Part shown: positions 46,850-59,200 of the stretch, in pieces
How the letters are laid out: every line of letters starts with the position of its first letter
Position numbering within the stretch: the stretch's first letter is position 1
Source of the DNA: Rhipidocladum racemiflorum
Lineage: Eukaryota; Streptophyta; Magnoliopsida; Poales; Poaceae
Assembly (NCBI GenBank): GCA_036346355.1
Contig: CM070570.1
Span: 46,267,592 to 46,331,591 of the forward strand
DNA length: 64,000 nt
Reading direction: 5' to 3'
Translations under genes and position numbers: made by a program
The notes under the pieces: model-generated
Databases searched by the model: none
What the model was told of the DNA's origin: nothing
What the model saw: only the letters and a program-made list of their open reading frames with translations

Positions 46850-47894
46850 GGTAATTCCTTCGATACACATAAAAATGGATAATTGATCAAAGGAAATAAT
46901 AATAACATAAACCTAGCATAGCTAGTAATCATGTAAAATAGATGTAATTAATAAAAATACAAAATATCAATTTAGGTTGAACCAAATAACTTTGTTTTCC
47001 ATATACAAAGAACATATAGATGGTCTTAAAATGTTCTAAAGGGAAGACCACTTAATATTATAAACATCTTTACGAATAGTCAAAACACATACTTGGTTCA
47101 TCCTAATTTGGAAACATGATTTTAGGTAACATACAAAAAAATAAAATATCACGAGTAAATGTTAAATTACCTGGGGTCGGTTTAAAAATACTCCCTAAGG
47201 CACGACTGACTTATTCTGTAGAAACAATTATATTATAACATGCTTTGCATCTGAATCCTGTTCAAAGCATAACCCTATGTAACATTACTTGTTGATTACT
47301 ATTACCTTATATTCACTTAAGTTTATACATGAATAACCTTTATAAGCAAACTTTACAAATTGTATGTTAAAATCCCGATACCTCACCCCTATGTAAGTTG
47401 ATACACAAACATTTAGGGTTAATTATAAGATGCATAAAATAACTTAAGTCTTAATAATATTAATCCAAATAATCTTAGCTTCTTGAATTAAAAATTTAAC
47501 ATAAATATATATATATAATTTTGACCTCTTGAATTTGTAAAATACGAATGAATAATTTATAAAGAGCAAGTAGCTTTGTCGTAGCAGATTCATAGAATGT
47601 TATTCATCAGTATAAGTAAAACCACAAAAGCCTTAACCCATACCACGCTTGTTTTGCGTAGCTAATTATATTTAATTTTTCCATCTGATTTCCTTTTGCC
47701 CTTATTGAAAGTTACTATTTGCTTTATTTCTCGACAAACGACGTGTAGAATATGATGTTCCAGATTCTGTCTTCAACAACTTCAAATCACGACTTTGACT
47801 TCATCGCTAAGATAACAAATAGCAAGGCAAGCATCTCATGTAGATCCCAGTTTTTCTTTAAAAATAAGAATTAATTAAAACTTGCATGCATGAA
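46753..47894. mobile_element. Body of the 15.4-kb nested element, with a (GA)n microsatellite; no gene
   Basis: Continues the host sequence of the solo LTR insertions. A (GA)n run of about 15 units lies at 46818-46847. The rest is AT-rich with no coding frame of note. Confidence 0.5.
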
Positions 47895-48891
47895 CACTAC
47901 TAGAAATCTAACTATTACCGAGTGTGAAATGTAATGGCCTACGGGCCGTCAGGAAAAAACTAAGGTGGTCAACGATGCATCTTTTTTTTGACGGTAGAAC
48001 AAAAACGGACGGCTATTAGAAGATTAATCGATGGGGCTTACCACAAACCGACGGTTGGTGGAAAACCCTCAGTCATAGTATGAAATCACCGAGAGGGTAT
48101 AACAATTACTGTGAGTGCAATGCTAACCGTCGGCCATTACAAACAATCACCGAGTGGAAATACATTTAGTGTGTGTATATAGGTAACACTCGGTTATTGG
48201 AATGATTTGCCGATGGGGTACAAACTTTTAGCGATGGTACAAATCAAACACTAGGCTATTGTAAAATTCATACGAGGCTGGATGAAGATGATGTATATAT
48301 GAAAAATGTAGCTCTCATTGAAATCTACAACTTTGTAGTTGACAACTTTTCCATTTAAAGTCATATATTTGACTAAATAATTGATAAAGCATCATGAGAA
48401 CAAGAGTTAAAAGAAGTACTTTTCTTACTTCTAGCAAGAAGACAGTTGAGGTGAATTGGTTAGGAGGGAGAGGTTGTGTTCAATAGGTTGTAAGTTCGAA
48501 TCCTAGGCATCACGTGTTTCTAATTTGAAAATAAAAAATGTTTAACTTAAGGGATTGTGGTGCAAACAAGTTGTGAGGTCAATCCCTAGATTTGATTTTT
48601 TTTTTACATTTTTACACAAAAAATCTCATATATAGTTGTGAGAAAATTATTGGGGGGTTTCTATACCCCGTTAGAAAGAAAAAACCTCTCACCCATGTAT
48701 TTACCGAGTGCTATGAAAACCCTCGTTAAACTAATAACCGAGGGTAACGCCGGGAATCCCACGAATGGCCAACCATGAGTGGCCGAGGGGAAGTTACTGA
48801 CGGTTTACGCTCGGCCATATACATGGCCTACGGTATTTTGCAATGGCTGACATATTTTTTCCACTCGGTAAAAGTTGGAAATCTAGTAGTG
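47895..48891. mobile_element. Non-autonomous CACTA element
   Basis: 997 bp. Both ends begin CACTACTAGA inwards (left CACTACTAGAAATCTAAC, right complement CACTACTAGATTTCCAAC). GAA is duplicated on each side (47892-47894 and 48892-48894). Subterminal ACCGAG/CTCGGT motifs recur in both orientations, as in En/Spm-type elements. No transposase is encoded. Confidence 0.93.
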
Positions 48892-48894
48892 GAA

Positions 48895-50582
48895 CTATAT
48901 TTCGTAAATATTGTTGTATTGTGAGCGTTGGTAGTTATAACCCCCATTGATGGCTTTCCTTAATCAATATTGATAGGTGAAAACCGTAGATTATGGAGAT
49001 ACAAAAAATGGGTATATTCGACCGTAGATTATGGAGATACACAAAATAGGTATATTCGATTTTTACATGCATACGCTTAGCCATGCCAATGGATACAAAA
49101 ATATGGTTTTACTGTTCGTAATGAATTTAAACATTTGACATATTGAATCAAATCGTTGGACATGAGAAACTTTAATCTTGGGCATGTTGGAATAGTGTGG
49201 TTATTGGTATTTTCTTTTTCTGAAAATAAAACTATGATTTTGACGCAGGAAATTATTAGCAATAGGCGTAAGTGCAAATAATTTGCACGTAGATAGGGGA
49301 GATTTATTGTCCGGATCGATCAAGGACCGAACTATTGTGTTATTTTTATGCCAAGATAACCATACATTCATGAGGGCTGGTATGGAACGGACTTAACCTA
49401 TTAAGTTACTTAGAACTGACTTTGCACATTGGAAAGCTGAAGTAGCACAAGCAGTAATTCCGATCAGGTTTGCTTGTAAGGAACTGCCACATGTGACTTG
49501 TGGGTAAATGCGTATCGGTGCAATGGTGTACGCCTGGCTATGGGGGAAACGGTTATTATTTATTGAGCTTAAAAAGATTTATGATTTATGTGATTGTTTA
49601 TTTATATCATAACAAGGGCTTAACGTTATCGGGCTAGTGCAAAGCTATGGCTAGGTAATGTAACGGTTATGTATGATCTCTCTACGGCACACCAAAGGAA
49701 GTGTGTTACATATGCATTGCAAAAAGAGTTGATCATTCCTTGTGGGTAAAGCTGTACACATCTGCAGAGTTAAAACTAATCAATTAGCAATGCTCGCGGT
49801 CATGAGCACTTGGTAAAGTCATCACCTAGTTAGATGTTTTAATATTTTTATGAATTGGTGAGTTTACCCCTACATATGATTCAATACTTAACATGTGTTG
49901 GCAAGATTGAATTCAGCTGTTGTGCTATGTGTTGGCAAAGATTGTTTTCATATGTTATGTCATATGTTGGGATTGGACAATTCAACTCACGAAGGACTGT
50001 GAGTCTTTTATTACATTCATGTTATTCTTACTTATTACTTTTATATTTACATACTTGTTATTTTATATATTTGTCAACTAGCTTTTACAAATTTCGCTTT
50101 CAATCTACTATTCAGTATTTACAATTTAATTTAGCTTCAACCAAAAATAAACCGTAGAAGCCTTACTTTAGGATCAGCATGCATTTCAAACACTCAACTC
50201 AAAGTCTTGTTGAGTATGAAATGCACTCACCCTTACTATTATTGTTGTTTTTAGGTGAAGAAATAGAATTTTCCGCAAATTCATACTTTGACATAGGTTA
50301 CGGGAATTATGACGATGATTTTATTTAGGGATTTTATCTTGTCAATTGTCTAAGGATTATGTGGCACACTACAAGACTTTTGATTCTTCCACTGTATTCT
50401 GATCGACCTTACAGGTCATATTATATAAATGCTTCTGCTATTATATAAAATAAAAAAATTGTGTATGGTTGTGATTTCAATTTGTGGAAGTGCGTGCTAG
50501 CTACTGATCATGAACTAGTGTAGCATGCACTTTAGAACCATTCTTTTATGTTACATTGTAGCATAAAAGGGAGGGTCTCACA
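48895..50582. mobile_element. Right part of the 15.4-kb nested element; LTR-like, no gene
   Basis: Contains a 37-bp near-tandem duplication (ACCGTAGATTATGGAGATAC, at about 48983 and 49020). A stretch with GTAAAGCTGTACACATCTGCAGAG (about 49745-49770) resembles LTRs of grass gypsy elements of the Tekay/Del type. The end GGGTCTCACA is followed by the TGCAA duplication. Confidence 0.6.
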
Positions 50583-52202
50583 TGCAAAGATCCATCATTG
50601 ATTACGATGAAACTTACTCTCCTGTAATGACTAGAATAACATTATGATATTTGATATCAATAGCAACTAGCTTGAACTTAACAATGCAGTTTATAGATTT
50701 AGTGACCACATATTTATATAGGTCACTAGATCTGAATATTTATATAGGTTTTCTTGAAGGAGTTAAAATTCTGAATCCTAATAAAAGTAATCGCAATATG
50801 TATAGTGCTAAACTACAGAGATCGCTATACGGATTAAAATAACTGGGAAGAATGTGCTACAACCAACTTAGTGAGTTCCTTTAGAAGAAGGTTTACTCTA
50901 ATAATAATTATTGTCCCCCGTGTGTTCATAAAAAAAGTCAATGAATTTTGTATCATCTTAGTTTATGTCGATAATCTAAATATCATCGAAACCACATAAG
51001 ATATAAAGGAAGGAAGTTCTTACCTTATGACAGAGTTTGCGATGAAAGATTTTGGTAAAACCAAATATTGCTTATGCCTACAGTTAGAGCATTTTCCAGA
51101 AAAAAAATCTTTGTACACCAGTCTACCTATACCAAGAAAGTCCTGAAAAAATTCAATATGGATAAATCTCATCCTTTGTAGACCCCATGATAGTAAGATC
51201 CCTTGAAGTGAATAGCGATCCATTCAAACAGATGATGGAAAATAAGGAAGTCTTAGGACCTGAAGTTCCATACTTAAGTGCTACAGGAACACTTATGTAT
51301 CTTACAAATTGCACCAGGCCTGATATTGCATTTGTAGTAAATTTGCTAACTAGATACAATACAACTCCAACCAAAAGGCATTGAGCTGGTGTTAAGACTT
51401 TACTCAGATACCTTCAAGGTACACAAGATCTTGGCTTATTTTACGAAAAGGACCAAGACTTAACCATAATGGAATATACAGATGCTAACTATCTGTCTAA
51501 TCCCTGCAGTGTCAAATCTCATACTGGATTTGTGTTTCTCTGTGATGGTACAGATATTTCTTGATGGTCTTTTAAGTAGATCTTGTTAGCTATCTCTACC
51601 AACCACTCATAGATTATAGCATTATATAAAGCCCCACGTGAATGTATTTTGTTGAGACATGTGATTAGCCATATCCAGAAGTCATATAACATTAACACCA
51701 TCGATACCCTACAATTATCTATGAAGATAATGCTGCTTGTATTGTACAAATACAAATGGTTTATGTAAAGAGCAATATCACGAAGCATATTGCGTCTAAA
51801 CTTTTCTATCCTCATGAACTCTAGAAGAAGTGAGATAAAGATCCTGCAAATTAAGTTATGTGCAAATTTAGCTAATTTATTCACTAAATCTTTGCCATCA
51901 TCTTGTTTTCAATGATTTGTTCGTTGCATTGGAATGAGATGACTTAGAGAGATGCATAGTTCAAGAGGGTAAATCTCTAAACCATAGCCCTTAGTATGAC
52001 CCTGAAGAGATTACCCTAATCCAGAAGATTATAAGTTGTACTTTTTTTTCTTAGTGAGTTTTTGCTGAAGCTTTCTCACATCAAGATTTTAATGACTAAA
52101 CAAGTGCAATACAATATGAGGATGCAATATACTCTTTTATCTATCCTTTTTTCTCATTAGATTTTTGGAGGAGTTTTTAATGAGGCATTCGCCCAAGGGG
52201 AG
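50583..52202 (+). pseudogene. Copia copy X, RT and RNase H
   Basis: Resumes at the RT motif IDYDETYSPV (about 50600). RT continues with SLYGLK (about 50830) and a mutated active-site region near 50965; the pre-RNase H segment is at 51187-51384, and the RNase H remnant runs to about 51950. Stops and frameshifts interrupt it throughout. A purine tract (CAAGGGGAG, about 52195) precedes the LTR. It is the same family as copy Y. Confidence 0.82.
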
Positions 52203-52445
52203 TATTGAGATATAACCGAACTCTTGGTCTTGATTATTGAGATATATCCGGACTCTTAATTTTAGTAGGCAAATTTTGAAACTATCCCTAAAGGGTTGTA
52301 GGTATAAATATAATACCCTGTTGTACAAGAGAATCAATCTATAATCAATAAATATATAATAGAGTTGATTTTTCTTAATCCTATGTTTATCTATTGTTAT
52401 TGTTCTTCGTTTATTCTTTATTGGCAATAGGATTGATCTACGGCA
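52203..52445 (+). mobile_element. 3' LTR of copia copy X
   Basis: About 243 bp, beginning TATTGAGATATAACCG and ending CTACGGCA. It contains a duplicated TTGAGATATA.CCG motif and a TATA-like GGTATAAATATAATA. It is homologous to 18896-19119 on the other strand. No matching 5' LTR of X is present. Confidence 0.75.
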
Positions 52446-53213
52446 AGTATCAACGCTTTTCAGTAATACCTCTTAAGTGGGCCACATATTTGGCCCGCTT
52501 CGGTCCATGAATACATCCATGTCTGTAGACAGAGCCAACACATCAAGAGCTATGCCCCACCCCCCTCATGTCCACGCTAAGTCACCTGACGTGGGGCCCA
52601 CGAAGAGCCTCCCCTCCCCTCCCCTCCCCTCCCTGTAGTAAAAATGGAAGCGAATTTTTTCAAGCTCCTCACACCTTTTTTTTTAATATAGTCATTATAA
52701 AAATAACTCTCTCTTCAATCGTAGAAGCATCACTATGTAACATATATCACTTGTCACGCTCGTGTACCACGGCAGGCCCTACTACCCTCCCTGTGTTGCT
52801 GCCCTGTAGAGCCGCCCTACCGCGGTAGGTGTAAGTCTTGGTTTTAGACCTTTGCTAAGGTACAGGACAACAATAGGTGATGTGTCATCTTTCGGTGATT
52901 CTACGGTCGAGGAGATGTTATTTTTATAATTACATTTGCACGAATGCAAGACCTATATATTAAAAAAAAAAGGTACGAAAAGACTAGAAAAACTAAGACT
53001 TCCTAAAAATGGCAAACAACAACAAGAACAAAGGTGGAGCACCAGCTCACCTGGGCGGCCTTGGCTTCCTCCCCATTTGGAGCTGGAGCAACCTGCGAGG
53101 GGTTCAAATCGATTCCAGCCATTTGCGGCTGAATCGATAAGGGAGAAGTGCTCCAAATTCGTGGAATTTGGTTTGATCCCGGGAGGGAGAGGTTGAGGTT
53201 GAGATTGAGAGGG
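52446..53213 (+). promoter_or_regulatory. Upstream region and 5' UTR of the DUF538 gene
   Basis: Intergenic DNA between the copia LTR and the start codon. A (TCCCC)n run lies at about 52610-52633. The ~170 bp before the ATG are GC-richer, end in a purine-rich leader (GGGAGGGAGAGG, GAGATTGAGAGGG), and probably hold the transcription start. An upstream ATG at 53009 opens a short frame that is not part of the protein. No clear TATA box was identified. Confidence 0.45.
53051..53122 (-). CDS. Possible first coding exon of an antisense gene (24 codons)
   Basis: On the minus strand an ATG in good context (GCAAATGG) opens a frame that starts MAGIDLNPSQVAPAPNGEEA and runs into a consensus splice donor (GCCCAG then GTGAGC). 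It looks like an ordinary acidic N-terminus, but I do not recognise the family. No continuing exon is visible to the left, where the copia LTR starts 600 bp away, so the gene would be truncated. It overlaps the DUF538 leader region in antisense. It may also be a chance open frame. Confidence 0.25.
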
Positions 53214-56200
53214 ATGGACCAGATTATGGGAAAGGTGGGTGGGTACTGGTTCAACCAGAAGGCCGGCAAAGAGATGAACAACATCGGCGACGACATCAAT
53301 GTCAGTCCAAAATCCTCTTCTCCTTCCTTGATTTCTTTCGTTTCTTCTTCCATTGCCGTTTTCCTTCCGTGTCTGATTCGAATTGCTATACCATGAACCG
53401 GTCAACGTTTCTTTCTTGCTCCTTGCTCGTTCTAGCCCTGTATGCATCGTGGTCTCTCGTCCTTGGTAACCACTAATTTGGATCGTCTGATTTCTCAAGG
53501 ATTATTCGTTGATTTGTGTCTGCTTTATTCGATGGAATTAATATCAAGCTGTCTGCTTTATTTGATTTTGTGCCGCGTGGGTTGAAATCGCAGAAGACCG
53601 GTAGTGGTTTTAGTATCTGGGGTAATTTAGGTGAGATCGTACGTGTATCTAATTTTCTATTCACTTGTAGGATATAAGTTATATAAATTTTAAAAATGTA
53701 AAAAGATAAATAATCATCCTCGATCTCGTATTCAAATTTTAATATTTTGTGTAATTTTTAAATTGCAACACACTGAAGCACCTTCTACATATTTAGTAAA
53801 CAATGTCTAATTAGCTTGGCTTCTTCGTTGTGCATAACGGAGGTAAGGAGGTTGCAAGGGAGCTTGATTGCTTCGTACTAGTGTGAAAGAGATCAATGGC
53901 TAGAAAAACTTTAGAAAGAAAATGGTGGATATTTGAACAATAATTTAGATACCATTAGTTGCACGGTGATATCTACGCAACAGTTTAGTTGCGTGGAAAT
54001 TTGAGGATTTGTTACTCTAAAGAAGATGTGGTTTTAAGGATTTGTTATGTAAAACATTGTATTGGATGATTTGTCACTCAATTCGTCGCATCATCTACAA
54101 AATGCCACTCATACCTTTTATCCCTTTTTCGTTACTTGAAGTGACCATAATGCCCTTCGGTTCCATGATGAAGCTAACTGCTTGGGCTAAGTACATGACA
54201 CATTTTTTTTAAAATATTTTTTTGACCCCTTAAAGATAAATTTGTAAAAATGATCTCCTTAAGCGTAGAAGTCACCGCACCGTAGTGTGACAAGTTTTCT
54301 GCCCTCTTTCCTCATCATATTCATCAACTAATCACCTTAATTATTCATTTAATAAATTATTTTAATTATTTGATCACTTAATTAAGTGACTAATTAACAA
54401 TGCACCTCCTACCAAGGTTCCAAATTTTGTTTTCGGTTCACATCCCGTCATCCTCCGAAATCTGAAATTTCACCGAGATCTCATTATTTCGAACGAAATC
54501 CAAAGAAAATCTAAAAAGCAAAACTCAAATCTGGTTCGTTTTTTATCGAGATTTCTAAGATCTCGTCGAGATTTACTGAGATCTCGGTGAGATTTGCTAA
54601 GATCTCAGTAATTTTTCACTGAACAAAAATTGGTCCGAAAATTATCAAAAAAATTTGAAATTTTTTTTGGATGGTCCTGACACATCACTAATATTTTCAT
54701 AAAAAATTTAGATGATGATCAAGACTGAGAAAGTTATAAAAATTTAAACAGTGCTACTATCCTTATAAAAAGGCTAACCAGCAAATTTGAAACGAATGGA
54801 AAATGGTGCAAACCACGTTAGAAACTTTTGAAAATTTTTGTGGATGGTCTTGACACATCCATAATATTTTTATAAAATTTTTAGATGATGATTAAGCTGA
54901 GGAATTTTTAAAAATTTGAATAGTGCTGCTGAAGGCTGATCGGTAAATTTCAACCGAATAAAAAATGATTCAAACCATGTTAGAAAATTTTGAAACTTTT
55001 TATGGATGGTCATGATGCATCACTAATACCGCCATAAAATTTTTACATAATGATCAAGCTTCAAAAATTTTAAAAAATTCTGACAACCGAGGTACTTAAG
55101 TTATGACTGTGAGAATTAAGGTGCATAGGATAACTGGAGATCTAACGACTATCTTACACGAAAAATGATGTGAAGAATCTAATCCGGTCAAAATCCGATC
55201 AAATTCAGTCAAAATTTCGATTAAATTTACCGATATCTTGCTGAGATTTTAGGATTTTAGTAAGCCTTGGGTCAAAAAATTTAGTGGTTATTAATGTTAA
55301 AGACTATGTTATGTCTAAGGTATAAAAAAAAGTATAGTACAACCGCACAATTAAAAATAAATTTAAACTTTATACTTAGCATTTCAACAAAATAGATAAA
55401 ATATGTCAAAACAATATAGCGTAATGGAGCGGTAAAAAAGTTAACACCTAATTAACGAAAGTTTGGTGTATCTAAGCCTATCATATCTTCATCAACAATA
55501 GTACAAGAACCTGAACCTGCAAAATATGAAATTGCACATGCAAATTAGGCACACAAAACTCCCAAATCAGCATGTGAGTGAAACTAACCATGAGGCCCCC
55601 ATATCAATTGGGCATCCGAAGGAGTAGTCAGTATGAACATGCCAACCAATACGATCTGTCGACTCCAAAAAGGTCACCTGCTCATGTAGCATTGGCATCA
55701 GTTAATTATTTCTACTTAGCTCTTAAATAAGGGAATCAATGGAACAAAACCTCTAGAGCTTCCAGTTCCAATGCCTTCGACCTCTTCATCATGTATTTCT
55801 ATTATGTCAAATTGAGTCCTATCAATTAATTACGGATTGTATAAGTTGTTCAAATCAATAAGTTAGAACCTAGTAAAGTACAACTATAGTTAAAACCGTT
55901 CAGTGTACACAATGTCTGAAATATGGCATGAATTTTCAATAAGCAACAACTGAACTTGAAATAAAAATAACCGGCCATGGTAATCTTCACAAGTGACAAT
56001 TGACAATCAACAATTCACAATTCACAAACCATAACCGGCCATGGCAATCTTAACAATTTGAAAACAATAACCATGGTAATCTTCACAATTCACAAACCAT
56101 AACCACTATCCATTAACCAATTACCAATCAATTATCCTGTCATAGTGTCATCCAACATTCCAACAATAATGGCATCAAGATTCAAGAGAACTTAGGGTTA

Positions 56201-59200
56201 GGGAAGGCATCACCTCGGCCCTCGGGTCCTCGGCTTGAGCTCCAGGAGGGAGGAGGCCTCAGCTCGAGATCCGGCAAACTAGCAAGGAGGAGGCCTTAGT
56301 TGGTGCTGGCGACGATTCTCCGCAGGGTGCAGCGACGGCGGGCGGGGGCAACGACTACCAGCAGTCCAGCTTCTAGGCGCAGCGGCTACCAAGGCACCAA
56401 CCTCGAGGCTCCAAGCACGTGGTGACGGTGGCGACCAACAAGCGAGGGCGACGCGATGAGGAGGTGAGCGGCTAGGGAGTGACACCATGACTGCATGCAT
56501 GATGAGGCGAGCGACTAGGGTGACACTCCTGGGGATGAGGCAGGCAGACGGCTGTGGCCGGTGGCTCATGGGCGTTGGGCCAGGCTCGGGCCCTGAGAGC
56601 GCTAGGCTGCATAGCTCTACTTGTATTTGGGCCAAGCCTCGAGCCTTGGCCCTACTAGCCCGAGGCCCAGCTTCGCCCCTAGTGGCACCGGTTCTTGGGC
56701 GGCGGCGCAGAGGAGGAGATCGAGCAGGGGAAGAAGAAGAGGGGTGCGGGTCAGGTCAGTGTTACATGGCCTGGTTTAGCTATTTAGAGCAGAAGTGACC
56801 CAAGGGGAATTATAGTCAGTTCAAGTGAGGAAAAAGGGCTAAAGAAACCAGGAAATGTGAGAAAGGGATGAGAGTGGCATTTTGTAGATGGCGTAAGGAA
56901 TTGAGTGGTGAATCATTGACTACAATTTTTTGAGTGGCAAATCTTCTAAGGGTGTGTTTGGTTGGTGGGATAAGGTTGATTGAGATGAGATGGTCTTGTC
57001 CTATGTGATTCCATTGATTTGGGTGAATGAGATGCTTAGCATGTATAGAAAATATTTCTCAAATGTGTATCCTACTGTTCAGAATGGGATAGTTCCATTC
57101 AAGCAACCAAGCACATGATAACTGTTTTCTTGAACCATCGTATACATGTACCATCCGGTACAAGTAACCAACCACACACTTATACAACTTTTTTAGTGGC
57201 AAATCTGGATACTGCATCTTTTTAGTGGAAAGTACTCAAATTTCCCACAGTTGCTGGGTGATTTTGTGCCATTGGGAGTGAAGAACAGAGTATGAAACAC
57301 CACAAGCGAATGGTGTTGTCAACGAAGTACCACACGGGTTAAGGCAGTTGCAAATTTCCAGTGCTGCAACGAGGGAGTAGTACCACATTGGTTGAGGTCG
57401 TGGTATTTGCGACTTGGCAGTTGAACCAAAATCAGAGTTACTGTGTTTCTCAGTTGAAACACCACAAGCGAATGATGTATTGTTGTGCATGTGGGCGTCC
57501 CTGAATATGCAACATTAGGATGAATGAAGCCTTGCAAACACCTGGGTCAGGGTGACAAAACCGTTTCGAGGTGAAAAATTGAACCCAGCTCGGCTTCGGT
57601 TTTTCGCGAAAATCGGTCGAAAATCGTCAAAAACCGAAGATTTTCAAAACCGAGCGTTTGAACAAAAAAATTCAAATCAGATTTAAAAACAAAAACAAAA
57701 ACAAAAACCGGTCGGTTTTCTCGAAAACCGATCGGTTTTCACCGGTTTTCGATCGGTTTTCTCGAAAAACCGCTCGACGAGTTAAACCTTTTGGGCGATC
57801 GGTTTCTTAAGCGGTTTTCGTCAGTTTTCTCGAAAAACCGCTCGGTTTTCACCGGTTTTCGATCGGTTTTCATCGCATAATTTTTTTCAAATTTTTGAAT
57901 TTTTTTTGAATTGAACCGGTTTACCGACCGGTTTATGATTTCAAACCGGCTCGATACGGTCGAAAACAGCGATTTTCGACCTGTTTTCGACGGTTTTGCG
58001 AACCCTGACCTGGGTGCTCTTATCGAGATTCTATTTTTTGCATGACTTTTTTCTGCTATATTAAATTAGCATTATTTGAAAGATCATTAAATTAGCATTT
58101 TGTTTTATCGTTTCAGCGTTTCCAGTTACGAATGACTTCATACTTATAATTTGTGAGACAGCATTTGTGAGGTTGTTGCGTGCGTTAGGTGAGCACGTCA
58201 TCCACCCGCATTCGAGCTCAGCTCAACACGTGCTCGCTGAGAACCGAGTTTAGCTCGGTTGTAAATGTTAGAGCTTCTGGTCAAAATTCAAAAAATATTT
58301 ATAATTTGCCATCACTGATATACTCTTTGGCGTACCTGTTGGGGAACGGGTAGACTTCTCTAGTGTAAATTCAAATTTTTTTACTGCGTAACCAATGAAC
58401 CACTGTAAGTTATAGATTACAGAATTACCACTAAATGCGCAAACCCATAGCAGAAGTAGAGTCGATGTAGCGCGGTGGTGCAATATAGTCGTACTATCCT
58501 CGTACCTCCTCCAACAACTCCTCGTGACCGTCGTAGTTTGCGGATTATCCTAGCGTTAAAGCCTCGCAACAACGCCTTCAAGGTATCCACATGTACGGGG
58601 CAGGAATACCACACACCGGAGTGCTAGTGCCGGCTGCGCGGTTCTGGGCGAAGTAGGGGTGGCGACTAGGGTTTCAAAAATTCTAAATTCCTACTGTGCC
58701 TTTTAATCCTAAAGCTAACACCCCCTCCCTTTAAATAGACTCTCCATAATGGGCTCTACATTAGAGGCCCATTAAAAACTTAAAACCCATTAGAAATTCG
58801 GATCACCATCCGAATTAAATCCTGACCCTTTAAACGTGCGACCCTATAAGTTCAAGTATGCCTAGACATGGCTCGAATACTCTTACTTGACTAATGAGCA
58901 ACGGTCCCTAGCAGGACGTGCCAACTCACGAGTATATGTAAATATCACATTGGACGAACCTAAACAATACTTTGTTATATGTATTTTCCTTTGCCTCATG
59001 ATATCGATCAAACTCAAGGAGAGTACATGTCACCTTGTTTAGTTAGCTCAACCACTCTTTGTTGATCACGTGACTCGAAATCCTCAACTACGGTTAACTC
59101 TTTAACTGCGAGTAGTATGATCATGCATTTCTGAAATCCAACCACTCGAGAGGCCTAAAGATTTCTCCCATTGAATGGAGGGGCAAATCTCATCTTGATC

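Larger units (their letters stand above)
35170..50582. mobile_element. 15.4-kb nested block: LTR-type insertion in copia copy X
   Basis: Flanked by TGCAA on both sides (35165-35169 and 50583-50587). Its ends, TGTAACATCCC and the complement of GGGTCTCACA, are imperfect inverted repeats of the kind that bound LTRs. After removing the elements nested inside, about 5.5 kb of its own sequence remains: 35170-35583, 39902-42091, 44464-44565, 46753-47894 and 48895-50582. No PBS, PPT or coding domain is visible, so it is most likely a very long solo LTR or an internally deleted gypsy element. The copia frame is exactly in register across it. Confidence 0.8.
53995..57245. mobile_element. Mutator-like element with gene fragments (Pack-MULE) in intron 1
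   Basis: Both ends begin GGAAATTTGAG inwards, and the terminal regions are inverted copies over about 190 bp: compare CATCTACAAAATGCCACTC at about 54088 with its complement near 56873-56891. Possible 9-bp flanks share AGTTGC, an eroded target duplication. Long inverted repeats around non-transposase sequence suggest a Mutator-like element that captured gene fragments. An exon of polyamine oxidase lies inside at 55589-55677. It was later hit by an hAT-like element (54413-55269) and a Tourist-like MITE (56950-57180). The GC-rich part at 56200-56760 may be another captured piece that I cannot identify. Confidence 0.65.

Noticed and set aside
52953..53498. 181-codon minus-strand frame over DUF538 exon 1
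   Set aside because: The complete frame crosses a strong donor signal and the intron start of the opposite gene; only the short exon-like part (53051-53122) was kept as a low-confidence candidate.
56279..56798. GC-rich frames on both strands in the Mutator-like element
   Set aside because: No recognisable motif; could be captured sequence but cannot be named from sequence alone.
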